From Hermatobates lingyangjiaoensis (taxonomy: Eukaryota > Arthropoda > Insecta > Hemiptera > Hermatobatidae): a stretch of 64,000 bases of DNA. Under the pieces are notes generated by a model that saw only the letters and a program-made list of their open reading frames with translations, was not told where the DNA came from and ran no database searches. Positions 23,341-32,917 of the stretch are shown piece by piece. Where the stretch lies: the NCBI GenBank assembly GCA_026182355.1, contig JAPFBL010000035.1:3448501-3512500 (forward strand), given 5' to 3'. How positions within the stretch are numbered: position 1 is the stretch's first letter; every line of letters begins with the position of its first letter. A program made the position numbers and the translations under genes.

Positions 23341-23658
23341 GAACCAGGTTAGCCCAGTGGTTAACCTGGACTCGTAGCACCCGGGTTCAATACCACTCTA
23401 AATAAACGCACTCAATACCCACGTGGGAGGTGAATAAATCTAAGCACGTCGTCTTTCTGAGAGGATGTCAAGCTTTCGGTTCCGACTCTGTATAAGGTCA
23501 GGCACTCGTTAAAGATCCCTACTCTATAATTTAATAAAACTGCTTGAGTTACGTAAAATTTAGAACTATCAATGTAGAATTAATCTAAATTTTGTGGTAT
23601 CACAACATTCGGATTATGTGTGTTCTTTGTGGGACTGCAACTCCAACCTAACCTAAAC
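23341..23658 (+). mobile_element. tRNA-derived SINE, near full length
   Basis: The head has an A box TAGCCCAGTGG (23350-23360) and a B box GGTTCAATACC (23384-23394) at tRNA-like spacing. It is followed by the family body (CACGTGGGAGGTGAATAAATC, CGACTCTGTATAAGGTCAGG, CTCGTTAAAGATCCCTACTC) and distal part (ATGTAGAATTAATC, TGTGGTATCACAAC, GTGTTCTTTGTGGGACTG). It ends in CCAACCTAACCTAAAC. Copying is presumed to depend on a partner LINE not identified here. It is the best reference copy of the family in the window. Confidence 0.92.
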
Positions 23659-25850
23659 TATTAATTCGTTATTTGTTTTTTTCGTATTCGTCATAGATAC
23701 CAACAAGTTAATAATCACTCGATTATACCAACCATACAGTGTCAATATCTTCGTCCATAAATACTGCATGACCACGGAAACCAATATGTGGTATTAAAAG
23801 CAAGAGATTCTTCATAACCTTTCTCTCACCCACAATTAAACTGCCTTATATAAATACACAAATATGGGAAACGGCGACAGCCCTACATGCACATTCAACA
23901 TTACAAATATTTTACAGAAAACATAATAATCAATAACATAGTCCATTTTTCTAACATGATCAACTCAAAAAGTTTAAAAAATTAATAGTAACATTAATTA
24001 TAAGAACATTAGAATCTTTTGTTGATTACTAATTAAAATTAAATTAAAGAAAACAGTAAGGACTAATTAAAAAGTGGGTATTTTCCCATGAATTGTAGAA
24101 TCATTTGTGGGCTTCTAGGAAAGCCCATTGCTAATTGAATAATACTCAAGCAAATGAGAAGTGCTAACGAAGCAAATTACATCTCAGGCTATTCATTTCT
24201 CAGGATTTTTGTTTTTCTTAAATAGTGAAAAACTGGAAGCATTTAATAATAATTAGAAAATCATAGAAAATGGTAGGAAGTTTATAAATTAATTCATGGG
24301 ACGAAATATATTTTCTTTTTACTTAATGCGTAGTATTTTGGAAAATAATTTTCTCTTCATTTTCTGTTTAAAAAATTTATTAGAATTTCAGCAATGGGCG
24401 TTATTGTATGCATGAAACGCAAGAAAAAAAAGTCCTATATCAAAATTTGCAGAATTTAATTGACTAAATTTAACAAAAAGCCCCATTTATACAACAAATT
24501 TAAGATATTTAATAGCGAACAAATATATATGTTACTTTCATTAACAAAGTCGCACAAAACTTCTTGGTATTTCTTATGATTTATTGATATCATTAAATAC
24601 TTCTAAAAGTTTTTCACTATTTAAGAAACACAAAAAATCTGAAAAGTGAAAAGTCTGCATGTAATTCAAACGATTCACACTGATACTATGGTTTAGACGT
24701 GCGTTGTTATTTCACGTGTTTATTGTGAAATCTTCTTATTTATTTGTATATATTCTTTATTACATGTATGAACATATTTATCATAATATGATAAGTTGAT
24801 TATGGATAATTAAGGAATACTTTTTTACATACATTTAGAGCTAAAAAACTTGTTAAAAATTTAAAAAAAGAGATTTTTTTTTGTTGATTTTGCAATTCAC
24901 TCATGTAAATTCATTTTCCAATGTGTATGCTTAATTTTTGGCAACATTGAAATAAAGTTTTCTTGCAATGTTAAAATCAGTTGCAGGAGTTTATATATAT
25001 TTATTTGTTTCTAAGACTAAAACCTATTAAATAATTTTTCCCGAAATGTATTCATGAATATGTTTAATATTCTAAATAAAGGAAAAACTTATTTATATTT
25101 CATGTAATGCTAAAACCTTGAATTCTTTCAATTTTTTAATCAAGTGGAATTTCCTGTTGAAGGCCACTTGAAACTACTCCAATATATGGATCGTAAACAA
25201 AGTATAGCCAAGAGACATGTATAGCATTAACCACTAAAATTAACAATAATTTTAATAATACAGTAGTTTTAACTTGGTCCAGTTTTTTCACATCATCGAT
25301 GCTTGTAACATATATTTGTTTACAAACTTTTTCAATTAACTTTTTAATTAAATTTTAAACAATGGCACCCTCATGAAAAACGTATACAAATTATGACAAT
25401 GCAGTTTATTTGAATTCAAGAAGTGGTTTGTAAAATAAATGTGTAGCTGTTAATGTAGCATTTATTTGCTTGGAAAGAGTGCTTGATGAATCACGCAGTG
25501 CTACCACTCTCTGCCGGCATTGTCATAAATTTGTCATTTGACCCTTTTGAAAAATAAAATTTTACATTTTATAGCATCATTTGTTTTTCTTTTACTACAT
25601 TTTTTTTTTTAGAAACACTTTTATGATTCTCAACTTTATTACGATATTAAAGTTAGCGATGAAGTTTTTAGTCAAGGATTTGACTTCTGTTTATGGTTTT
25701 TAAATTTTCCTGAACGTAACACAGAGAGCGTTCACTATTTAATTTACCATTTTAAAGTTAAAAATAGACTACATGGGGATCTTAAGGGCCCAGATTACAT
25801 ATATTATATTATTATACTTTCATAAGAAGATAAATCTTTACTTTGTTAAA
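23659..25850. other. stretch without recognised gene
   Basis: AT-rich filler apart from a family C terminal hairpin at 24710-24732. No coding region recognised. Confidence 0.4.
24710..24732. repeat. family C terminal hairpin TTTCAC/GTGAAA
   Basis: TTTCAC..GTGAAA with an 8-base GTGTTTATT-type loop, preceded by GGTTTAGACGT as in family C copies at 14.7, 47.6 and 59.7 kb. It is the end of an otherwise lost PLE-type piece. Confidence 0.6.
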
Positions 25851-26080
25851 GAGGGGCTGGTGAGTCCAGAGGTCTCCGTGCATGCTTCTGGACTGGTGGG
25901 TCAAGGTTTGATTTTCGATCTGCTCCTCAATTTTTTCACGCAGGAGGTGATTAAATCCGAGTTCGTCAGCCTTCAGAGAGTGTCCCGAGTCTGTCAAGTA
26001 TTCGTTAAAAATCGTTACTCTAAATACACCTCAGTTAGGCACTCAGGATACCCATGCAGATTAATTAGGAAGACGCAACA
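25851..26080 (+). mobile_element. tRNA-derived SINE, diverged
   Basis: Head GGCTGGTGAGTCCAGAGGTC and a B-box-like AGGTTTGATTTTC are followed by GCAGGAGGTGATTAAATCCG, GTCCCGAGTCTGTCAAGTATTC (read with breaks) and ACTCTAAATACACCTCAGTTAGG. The distal third is missing or unrecognisable. Open frames of 113 (plus) and 61 (minus) codons across it are chance frames. Confidence 0.8.
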
Positions 26081-26811
26081 CTTCCTTGTTGAAGTAACTA
26101 CAGTGCCTTTGTAGTAAACACTCAATTCGACCCTCTAGAAATTATACCCTTTTTTTACTTCATGTACTATTGTATTTTTATATCTTTGTGGGAACATCTA
26201 TTATGTAAGACATACTTTTTTATTTTTAAGCGGGCGCCGAAATACAGTTTCTACGGTAATCGTGACCATTGATACAGGTTTTTATGTATTTAATAGGTAA
26301 ATATATACTTTATTCTAGAAAAAAAATCAAAATATTCTTTCATATTACATATTCTAAGAAACTAATATTCTAATTGTCATTTATTGCATAATCATATTAT
26401 ATATTGTTCGGAAAATAGTTGAAACCTTTAATTAAAAAAGAAGTATAATTTATTTAACTATAATTCTAAAATAACATGTAGAGGAGCTGTAAAGAAAAGA
26501 TTTTTGCTTCGTACTTAAAAGTAATTACGTTGGAATGTACTTTGGTCTTAAATATATGTTACAATAACACTGGAAGATTCATTTTTTCTTTACAATGAAT
26601 AAAATTTTGTTCCTCTCTTAAATTGTAACTTTAAACAATACTTTTACTAATGGCACTAAACTAATGGAAAACCATGCTCCTACCTATTTTTTTCATACTA
26701 ATAAAGATATGATGTCTTCTTCGTGACCGCTTCCTAATAGAAGACTTGGATGTAAATAACACCATGTTGAGAAAACAGATAGGCCAAAAATTATCCCATT
26801 GTGTAGAAAAT
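26081..26811. other. stretch without recognised gene
   Basis: AT-rich filler; nothing recognised. Confidence 0.4.
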
Positions 26812-27049
26812 TCCACACTGAGAGTCCTAAATTTTGCCTAATTCAAGTGTGTTTAGAGTATCTTTAACGAATATCTGACATCGTGTAGGCTCCGAAACAA
26901 TGGCTTGACAGTCTCTTCAAGGGACAACGTGCTCAGCTTTTTTCACCTCACGTGTGAATAAATCGAGGGCCAGAATGGGTATTACTGTATACTCCATCTC
27001 TTATACCAGTCCAGAGACGAGCATGCGCCACTAAGCTACTCTGGCCCCA
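26812..27049 (-). mobile_element. tRNA-derived SINE
   Basis: Reversed body words ACTGAGAGTCCTAAATTTTG, CTAATTCAAGTGTGTTTAGAG, GTGCTCAGC and CACCTCACGTGTGAATAAATC lead to a head ending in TAAGCTACTCTGGCCCC. The B box region is damaged by a small insertion (TGGGTATTACTGTATACTCC). Confidence 0.85.
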
Positions 27050-27944
27050 AAAATTGGATAAACAACTAATTCATGCACGTGTCCCACTTAGTTGGATATA
27101 ATTGTGATTACATTACATTCAATAACATAAAGAGGAAATAAGATATCTCGGGAAATGACCGATCCCTTAAGAGTTCTTCAATTTAATATTTACTTCAATA
27201 TCTGTTTATTCCTGATGACTACATTTAAAAAAATCTGATTCTAACAATATTACGTATTTTATCACATTTATTGTCTTTCAAAATTATAAGAAAAAATGTA
27301 CAAAAACTGTAAAGCAGCAAGCATTACCCCCACACAACTAATCAAGTAGTATGATCTTAAATAATAACCTAACTCGTGCCAAATTTCAAGATGGGAAGTT
27401 TTTAAGTGAAAAGATGCTCATTTTCAATTTATCTGTAATGTTGGGATCCACTTTGATAAAGAGATACCCTAAACATGTTATGATTTTGTAACCTTGAATT
27501 AAACATCATTAGGATTACATTATTTGTTAAAAAATAACATGGAAAAAAATTCAAATTCTATTAATCCAAATTTATTTTACAGGAAATATTTTTCTCTTTT
27601 TCAATAGAATGGCCCATTGAAATAATACAATGTAACACTAACGAGTATTATTTTATACGGTAAAGATGGATATCATTTAACGAAGGTTTTTTATATTTTG
27701 AATTAGGAGAAAAAAGTAAAATGAAATGTGGCTCTCTCTCGTCAAGCGCTGGCTCTGCCCTGCTTGCCTATTCCTGTCAGACCTCGCACCGTCCTCTCCC
27801 TCCTTCATACACTTCTCTTCTTTCCTTTTTTTTACCTATTTAATTCTCATTTTATAATTTGATTTAGGGTGAAGAAAAAAAGTATAAAGTCGAATATATT
27901 CTTAACAATTTTACTATTATATTTGTGGAAGACTAAATAGCGTA
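27050..27944. other. stretch without recognised gene
   Basis: AT-rich filler, with a GC-richer patch at 27730-27830 (CTCTCGTCAAGCGCTGGC, GACCTCGCACC) loosely resembling that at 4160-4200. No gene. Confidence 0.4.
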
Positions 27945-27945
27945 T

Positions 27946-28250
27946 ATATACATACATAATACATATATATATATATATAATATTTTTTATCAGGACTCGG
28001 TCAGTTCTTCATGTTCAAATTAAACTATCATTGCCAACGTTTCAGTTTTTATTTAAAAACTTTTTCATAGGCAGAAATAGGTTTTTTTGTTTTAAAATAT
28101 TATACTTCTGCCTATAAAAAGATTTTAAATAAAAACCGAAACGCTGAAATTAGAGTTTAATTTCAACTTGAAAAACTGACTGAGTTCTGATAAAAAAAAT
28201 CATTTTGTTTCTACTGCACGATCCATAATTTTATCAATATATATATACAG
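27946..28250. mobile_element. palindromic PLE-type terminal piece (family D pair)
   Basis: After a (TA)n tract at 27960-27979, the plus strand reads ATCAGGACTCGGTCAGTTCTTC, CATTGCCAACGTTTCAGTTT. From about 28105 the reverse order appears: CCTATAAAAAGATTTTAAAT, AAAACCGAAACGCTGAAATTAG, GACTGAGTTCTGAT. The two halves are inverted copies of the family D piece that also occurs singly at 32661-32890. Confidence 0.8.
28033..28146. ncRNA. pair of decayed hammerhead-like cores, family D
   Basis: Minus-strand core at 28033-28070 and plus-strand core at 28111-28146. Each has a TATGAAAA-like box, a T/A-rich helix II (GGTTTT..AAAACC in the 32.7 kb copy) and (for the plus copy) GAAACGCTG. In the 32.7 kb copy the word after GAA is ACGT followed by T. 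The boxes deviate from CTGANGA, so activity is doubtful. Confidence 0.4.
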
Positions 28251-28309
28251 AAAAATGACAATAAATAAACAATTAAGTTAGAACCAAATGGTTTAAACTT
28301 CATATCTAT

Positions 28310-28471
28310 ATATATATACATTTAGAAAATGAAACAGACCGTTAGGACAAAATATCAATCGATTAGAATAAAAGAACACGTAAAAACAACACACAACTTA
28401 CTTCAAAATTTCGACCTCGTCGTGATCTCGGGAAGTAGAAGAGAAAGATGAGTTCGCTCGGCTGGTAAACA
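28310..28471 (-). mobile_element. PLE-type terminal piece, family B
   Basis: It lies between (TA)n tracts at about 28305-28320 and 28472-28496. The plus strand reads GAACACGTAAAAACAACACAC, ACTTACTTCAAAATTTCGACC. The minus strand gives a helix II GAC/GTC closed by GAG, GAAA and TTTTG, with a decayed box. It matches the family B pieces at 14.1 and 33.0 kb. Confidence 0.65.
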
Positions 28472-28496
28472 GCATATATATATATATATATATATT
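28472..28496. repeat. (TA)n tract at left edge of the PLE
   Basis: Alternating TA directly abutting the left end of the large PLE locus; the right end abuts a similar tract at 32637-32661. Confidence 0.9.
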
Positions 28497-28670
28497 CGAA
28501 AGTTCGTATATTTGGGGAGCAGGCCTTCATTTATACACGTTTTATTAAAAGTAATGCCCAATTTAACTTTTACACTTTTTCTTATCCGTTTTTCAAGTGT
28601 TCTCATACTTGACTTCCATGGTTCTGGAACTAAAAACATAAGTTCACCAAAATTTTTATTACTATACACC

Positions 28671-28704
28671 GACATGTTTCGGTCATCGTTGACCATTTTC
28701 AAGG
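28671..28704 (-). ncRNA. hammerhead-like core in reversed PLE arm
   Basis: Identical to the plus-strand core at 32470-32505: TTGAAAA box, extra T, helix II GGTCA/TGACC closed by ACGA, GAAA, CATG-T-C. Being the same in both arms, the unusual box was already present in the source element. Confidence 0.6.
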
Positions 28705-28851
28705 TTAAAGAATATATAAAATTATTAATGATCGAAAAGTGAATAACAATTAAAATAAACTAAAATAAACATAACGAGTCCATAACACATTAACCATAAC
28801 AAGGGAGGTTATCAAAGGTAAAGGTATGTTGAGGTTTCACCAGGCTCTTGG

Positions 28852-29853
28852 TTACCTTCCATCCGTCATTTGTATCTGGGAAGGTAATCGATTAACTTCT
28901 ATACCTCTCCCAGACTGGTTCGCCTTCTGACTGCCTTCATATAATTTTAGAATTCTTGAAAATCCTCCTCCTTGGCTGTTAATACTAGGTTGCTTTTCGA
29001 GGATCAAGATAGCTTCCAAAATTTGCAATCTGGTGTGGTCATGTTCTTGTTGTAATATTACAGTATTGTCTGTTAACAATTCCCTGGTTAATTGCACTCC
29101 ATGTGTTAACCTAACGTGCTCTTTGGGTCCTCCGGATGCCAGATGCATGGTGAGCCTTCGTGAAAGCGTGGTTGTGGTGGAACCAACGTATTTCGAGCGT
29201 AGGGACTCGCAGTTCCCTAATTTGCAGTTAAACTCATATACAACATTAGTTCTCTGAAGGGTTGCTTTCTTTTGTGGGTTGTTCGTAATTACCATTCTTG
29301 AAGTGGCAGAGTTGGCATAGTAAATTCGTAATTCTAATCTGTCATCTGGCTTGAGGCATGATGTATTATTCTTAATAATTCCTTTTAGTATACGTTCATC
29401 CGTTTTTAAGCTTCCGAAAACTGGTTTTTATAATATACTAAATGTGTTGCGCCTTTGTTTTCGGGATTCTGTTGAATATCACTACCATGAAGTTTGTTCA
29501 GGCAACCTTTCAAGATGGAATCGAATTGTCGATTACTATATCCGTTGTTAATAAGGACTTCTTTGAGCCTATCTGCTTCTTGTTTGAATAATTCCCAACT
29601 AGATGACGTCTTATACGCTCTTCGAATGAGGGTTTTAATCATGCCGTCCTTATATCTGTCAGGGCATTCACTTTTAGCGTTTAAAAGTATTCCACTATTC
29701 GTAGACTTTACAAACACTGAAGTGACAAAAGTCTGGTTTTCTCCATTACTCTTTATTTTAACATCAAGAAAGTCTAAGCTACTGTTGGTTTCCATCTCAT
29801 ATGTAAACTTCAAAACCGATTCAGCTTCAAAAGCAGATTTAATCTCATCTATA
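28852..29853 (-). pseudogene. PLE RT C-terminus and GIY-YIG endonuclease, 5'-truncated
   Basis: Minus-strand reading frame equivalent to residues from about YIDEIKSAF of the full element to its C-terminal TDGR, lacking the YVDD catalytic block and everything before it. A single missing base near 29412 (CTTAAAAACGG against CTTACAAAACGG) splits it into two frames: 29406-29864, reading into the junction, and 28852-29295 with the endonuclease. It cannot produce a working reverse transcriptase. Apart from the indel it is protein-identical to the plus copy over the parts I compared. Confidence 0.93.
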
Positions 29854-29854
29854 T

Positions 29855-30940
29855 ATGAGAACACTTGAAAAACGGATAAGAAAAAGTGTAAAAGTTAAAT
29901 TGGGCATTACTTTTAATAAAACGTGTATAAATGAAGGCCTGCTCCCCAAATATACGAACTTTCGACTGTATGACCCAGCAGCCCGCAATGAAAGGTTTAC
30001 TATAAAATATAGAAGAAGTCTGCTAAGTTATGAAATTGAAAAACAGACTAAACTTCTAGCAGAATGTGAAAAAGAGGTCTTGAATCTACGAAAATCACTT
30101 GAAGGATGGAACAACAATCCATTATTGAAAGAAGAATTGTACAAAAGAATCGAAGAAATAAAAGAACAGGAATATCAGGTGACTAAGAACAGAACCAGTA
30201 AAAAATTAAATAGAATGTACGGAGGAAAAATATGTTTGCCTCAAAAGCAAATGCCTTACTTAAACTTGTCGAACCATGAATTAAACCAGAACGAAGTTGA
30301 GTTCCTATCCCTGGGACCAAAATGCCATATAAAATCAAGATTCGATGGAAGAAAGAAAAAGACAGAATTGGAAATATTATATAACTCGATTTTAAAACTG
30401 GAAGAAGAAAAACACATTACAATTAAACCAGACTTGCAAGACCAATTGCGATCAGAAGCTACCAAAAGAAGAGACTTAAATAATAGCCGCTTGCTATCTA
30501 ACGAGCTAAAGGAAGCAGCGAAAGGATTAAGAAATAATCCAAATATAGTAGTAAGACGAGCTGATAAATCCAACACGTATGTGATTATGGACAAAGCAGA
30601 ATATAAACACAAATTAGATCTCATACTTAGTGACACAACCAAATTTGAAAAGATCTCCAAAAACCCAACAAATAAGTTAAAAGTGGAAATAAATAAATTA
30701 ATTAGAATGGCTAATAAGGAGGTAGAAGATAAAGTGTTAAGACCGGTTATTGGAGAGTATAACCCGGGATACCTTTACGGAAATGTTAAGTGTCACAAAC
30801 CTGGCTATCCCCTGAGACCCATAATTTCACAAGTTACAACGCCTACGTACGAAACCGCAAAACCCTTAATAAAATTATATCTGTTTACCTTCCAGCAAAA
30901 TACCTCCTCAAGTCTAGCGATGAATTTCTGGAAATTTTAA
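29855..30940 (+). CDS. PLE polyprotein, N-terminal part and first RT motifs
   Basis: The frame begins at MRTLEKRIRK, the start also found in the 3' terminal repeat at 32568, so this ATG is supported. The first 150 residues are lysine- and glutamate-rich with probable coiled coil. RT motif 1 follows at about residues 212-250 (LRNNPNIVVRRADKSNTYVI) and motif 2 at about 305-325 (GYLYGNVKCHKPG, PLRPIIS). Homology ends near residue 338 (YETAKP). The last residues to 30940 are out-of-frame. The correct continuation lies one base back in the next frame, consistent with a single-base deletion in about 30850-30872. The product would be the N-terminal part of the reverse transcriptase that copies the element RNA in the nucleus. 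Confidence 0.9.
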   Translation: MRTLEKRIRKSVKVKLGITFNKTCINEGLLPKYTNFRLYDPAARNERFTIKYRRSLLSYEIEKQTKLLAECEKEVLNLRKSLEGWNNNPLLKEELYKRIEEIKEQEYQVTKNRTSKKLNRMYGGKICLPQKQMPYLNLSNHELNQNEVEFLSLGPKCHIKSRFDGRKKKTELEILYNSILKLEEEKHITIKPDLQDQLRSEATKRRDLNNSRLLSNELKEAAKGLRNNPNIVVRRADKSNTYVIMDKAEYKHKLDLILSDTTKFEKISKNPTNKLKVEINKLIRMANKEVEDKVLRPVIGEYNPGYLYGNVKCHKPGYPLRPIISQVTTPTYETAKPLIKLYLFTFQQNTSSSLAMNFWKF

Positions 30941-32322
30941 AAGCCACAAAAGCTAAAGGAACTATGGCTTCGCTAGACGTTGAATCACTGTTTACCAATG
31001 TGCCAGTTCTAGAAACAATAGATATTATTTGTAATGTAGCCTACAACCACGCTACGCTACCCCCTCCACCATTTAAACAGAAAATCTTGAAAGAATTACT
31101 TATAGCATGTACAACTAAAAATCCATTCTGCCACATAGACGGGAGCATGTACTACCAGACGGATGGCGTGGCCATGGGTTCCCCACTTGGGGTCACATTT
31201 GCAAATTATTATATGTGCAACCTAAAGAATTCGATTATCGCTAGAAATCCAACCTGGAAGCCTCATATATATTGTAGGTACGTTGATGACCGCTTTGTGA
31301 TGATGGATAAGCCGGAATATATAGATGAGATTAAATCTGCTTTTGAAGCTGAATCGGTTTTGAAGTTTACATATGAGATGGAAACCAACAGTAGCTTAGA
31401 CTTTCTTGATGTTAAAATAAAGAGTAATGGAGAAAACCAGACTTTTGTCACTTCAGTGTTTGTAAAGTCTACGAATAGTGGAATACTTTTAAACGCTAAA
31501 AGTGAATGCCCTGACAGATATAAGGACGGCATGATTAAAACCCTCATTCGAAGAGCGTATAAGACGTCATCTAGTTGGGAATTATTCAAACAAGAAGCAG
31601 ATAGGCTCAAAGAAGTCCTTATTAACAACGGATATAGTAATCGACAATTCGATTCCATCTTGAAAGGTTGCCTGAACAAACTTCATGGTAGTGATATTCA
31701 ACAGAATCCCGAAAACAAAGGCGCAACACATTTAGTATATTATAAAAACCAGTTTTCGGAAGCTTACAAAACGGATGAACGTATACTAAAAGGAATTATT
31801 AAGAATAATACATCATGCCTCAAGCCAGATGACAGATTAGAATTACGAATTTACTATGCCAACTCTGCCACTTCAAGAATGGTAATTACGAACAACCCAC
31901 AAAAGAAAGCAACCCTTCAGAGAACTAATGTTGTATATGAGTTTAACTGCAAATTAGGGAACTGCGAGTCCCTACGCTCGAAATACGTTGGTTCCACCAC
32001 AACCACGCTTTCACGAAGGCTCACCATGCATCTGGCATCCGGAGGACCCAAAGAGCACGTTAGGTTAACACATGGAGTGCAATTAACCAGGGAATTGTTA
32101 ACAGACAATACTGTAATATTACAACAAGAACATGACCACACCAGATTGCAAATTTTGGAAGCTATCTTGATCCTCGAAAAGCAACCTAGTATTAACAGCC
32201 AAGGAGGAGGATTTTCAAGAATTCTAAAATTATATGAAGGCAGTCAGAAGGCGAACCAGTCTGGGAGAGGTATAGAAGTTAATCGATTACCTTCCCAGAT
32301 ACAAATGACGGATGGAAGGTAA
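30790..32322 (+). CDS. PLE reverse transcriptase core and GIY-YIG endonuclease
   Basis: True homology begins near residue 25 (LNKIISVYLPAKYLLKSSDE), just after the frameshift. RT motifs: SLDVESLFTNVP with catalytic Asp at residue 63, DGVAMGSPLG at 125-134, and YVDD at 164-167 holding the other two catalytic aspartates. Then comes SSLDFLDVKI near 201-210. The endonuclease follows a linker: VVYEFNC (381-387), KYVGST (398-403), the Arg at 410, His at 414, a Glu at about 457 (LEAIL) and Asn at 469. These are the usual GIY-YIG positions with the PLE-specific Cys/His additions (C387, C392). All catalytic residues are present. Only the upstream frameshift prevents one continuous protein of roughly 820 residues. 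The two frames together are the normal PLE length. The stop at 32322 is followed by a 3' untranslated region and the terminal repeat. Confidence 0.93.
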   Translation: MSQTWLSPETHNFTSYNAYVRNRKTLNKIISVYLPAKYLLKSSDEFLEILKATKAKGTMASLDVESLFTNVPVLETIDIICNVAYNHATLPPPPFKQKILKELLIACTTKNPFCHIDGSMYYQTDGVAMGSPLGVTFANYYMCNLKNSIIARNPTWKPHIYCRYVDDRFVMMDKPEYIDEIKSAFEAESVLKFTYEMETNSSLDFLDVKIKSNGENQTFVTSVFVKSTNSGILLNAKSECPDRYKDGMIKTLIRRAYKTSSSWELFKQEADRLKEVLINNGYSNRQFDSILKGCLNKLHGSDIQQNPENKGATHLVYYKNQFSEAYKTDERILKGIIKNNTSCLKPDDRLELRIYYANSATSRMVITNNPQKKATLQRTNVVYEFNCKLGNCESLRSKYVGSTTTTLSRRLTMHLASGGPKEHVRLTHGVQLTRELLTDNTVILQQEHDHTRLQILEAILILEKQPSINSQGGGFSRILKLYEGSQKANQSGRGIEVNRLPSQIQMTDGR

Positions 32323-32636
32323 CCAAGAGCCTGGTGAAACCTCAACATACCTTTACCTTTGATAACCTCCCTTGTTATGGTTAATGTGTTATGGACTCGT
32401 TATGTTTATTTTAGTTTATTTTAATTGTTATTCACTTTTCGATCATTAATAATTTTATATATTCTTTAACCTTGAAAATGGTCAACGATGACCGAAACAT
32501 GTCGGTGTATAGTAATAAAAATTTTGGTGAACTTATGTTTTTAGTTCCAGAACCATGGAAGTCAAGTATGAGAACACTTGAAAAACGGATAAGAAAAAGT
32601 GTAAAAGTTAAATTGGGCATTACTTTTAATAAAACA
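32323..32636 (+). mobile_element. PLE 3' untranslated region and terminal repeat
   Basis: The segment repeats the region around the ORF start: after a hammerhead-like core (32470-32505) it runs through GTTCCAGAACCATGGAAGTC to ATGAGAACACTTGAAAAACGG (ATG at 32568), identical to the start of the ORF at 29855. It stops at TTTTAATAAAAC, where (TA)n begins. The reversed arm continues about 36 bases further (to YTNFR of the ORF). The two 3' ends are therefore different, both at (TA)n. Confidence 0.85.
32470..32505 (+). ncRNA. hammerhead-like core in PLE terminal repeat
   Basis: TTGAAAA where the consensus is CTGANGA, one extra T, helix II GGTCA/TGACC closed by ACGA, GAAA, then CATG-T-C and GGTG. 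ACATGT is fully self-complementary and GTC is the favoured cleavage triplet. ACC before the box and GGT after the site can begin helix I. Relative to consensus, position 3 is U instead of C and position 8 is A instead of G; these two pair with each other in the active fold, so the pair is conserved as U-A. Hammerhead motifs in PLE terminal repeats are known; activity of this variant is not established. Confidence 0.65.
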
Positions 32637-32661
32637 TATATATATATATATATATATATAT
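32637..32661. repeat. (TA)n tract at right edge of the PLE
   Basis: Alternating TA directly after the PLE 3' end and directly before a family D piece. Confidence 0.9.
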
Positions 32662-32892
32662 ACAAAACTAAAATTTATCGGGACTCGGTCAGTTCTTCAG
32701 GTTCAAATTAAACTCTCATTGCCAACGTTTCGGTTTTTATTTAAAACCTTTTTCATAGGTAGAAGTATAAATTTTGAAACAGAAAAACTAAGTATTACAT
32801 TACAAATTATTTTACAAAGAAAAAGAGTCTGTGGATTTTAACAATAACTGTAGTCTGAATGAACACGTGACACTGAACTGTTCAGTGTTCAG
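32662..32892 (-). mobile_element. PLE-type terminal piece, family D
   Basis: The plus strand reads TTATCGGGACTCGGTCAGTTC, GCCAACGTTTCGGTTTTTAT, CCTTTTTCATAGGTAG (with breaks), matching one half of the palindrome at 27.95-28.25 kb. Its minus strand carries a hammerhead-like core at 32722-32759: helix II GGTTTT/AAAACC, then GAAA and CGTTGG, with ACGT self-complementary. It is bounded by (TA)n on both sides. Confidence 0.75.
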
Positions 32893-32917
32893 CATATATA
32901 TATATATATATATATAA

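Larger units (their letters stand above)
28497..32636 (+). mobile_element. Penelope-like retroelement, head-to-head inverted form
   Basis: The locus has two parts. 29855-32636 on the plus strand holds the element's coding region, 3' untranslated region and terminal repeat. 28497-29853 is a near-exact reverse complement of its 3' half (plus-strand equivalent from about 31319 to the terminal repeat). In the reversed part the terminal repeat runs on into the ORF start for about 40 codons. The junction lies at an ATATAT shared by both sides. Inverted, 5'-truncated partner copies are a known habit of PLE integration. Identity between arms is nearly complete; I saw one single-base difference, a missing C near 29412. 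The insertion is therefore probably recent. (TA)n flanks both ends. Confidence 0.92.

Noticed and set aside
23341..23415. Functional tRNA gene
   Set aside because: A and B boxes are present but the acceptor and anticodon stems do not fold properly and the sequence continues as a SINE body; the same holds at 60932.
30855..30875. Programmed -1 frameshift in the PLE frame
   Set aside because: The -1 offset fits, but AAACCCT is not in the X XXY YYZ register relative to the zero frame (codons GCA AAA CCC TTA) and no strong downstream pseudoknot was evident. A one-base deletion is simpler.
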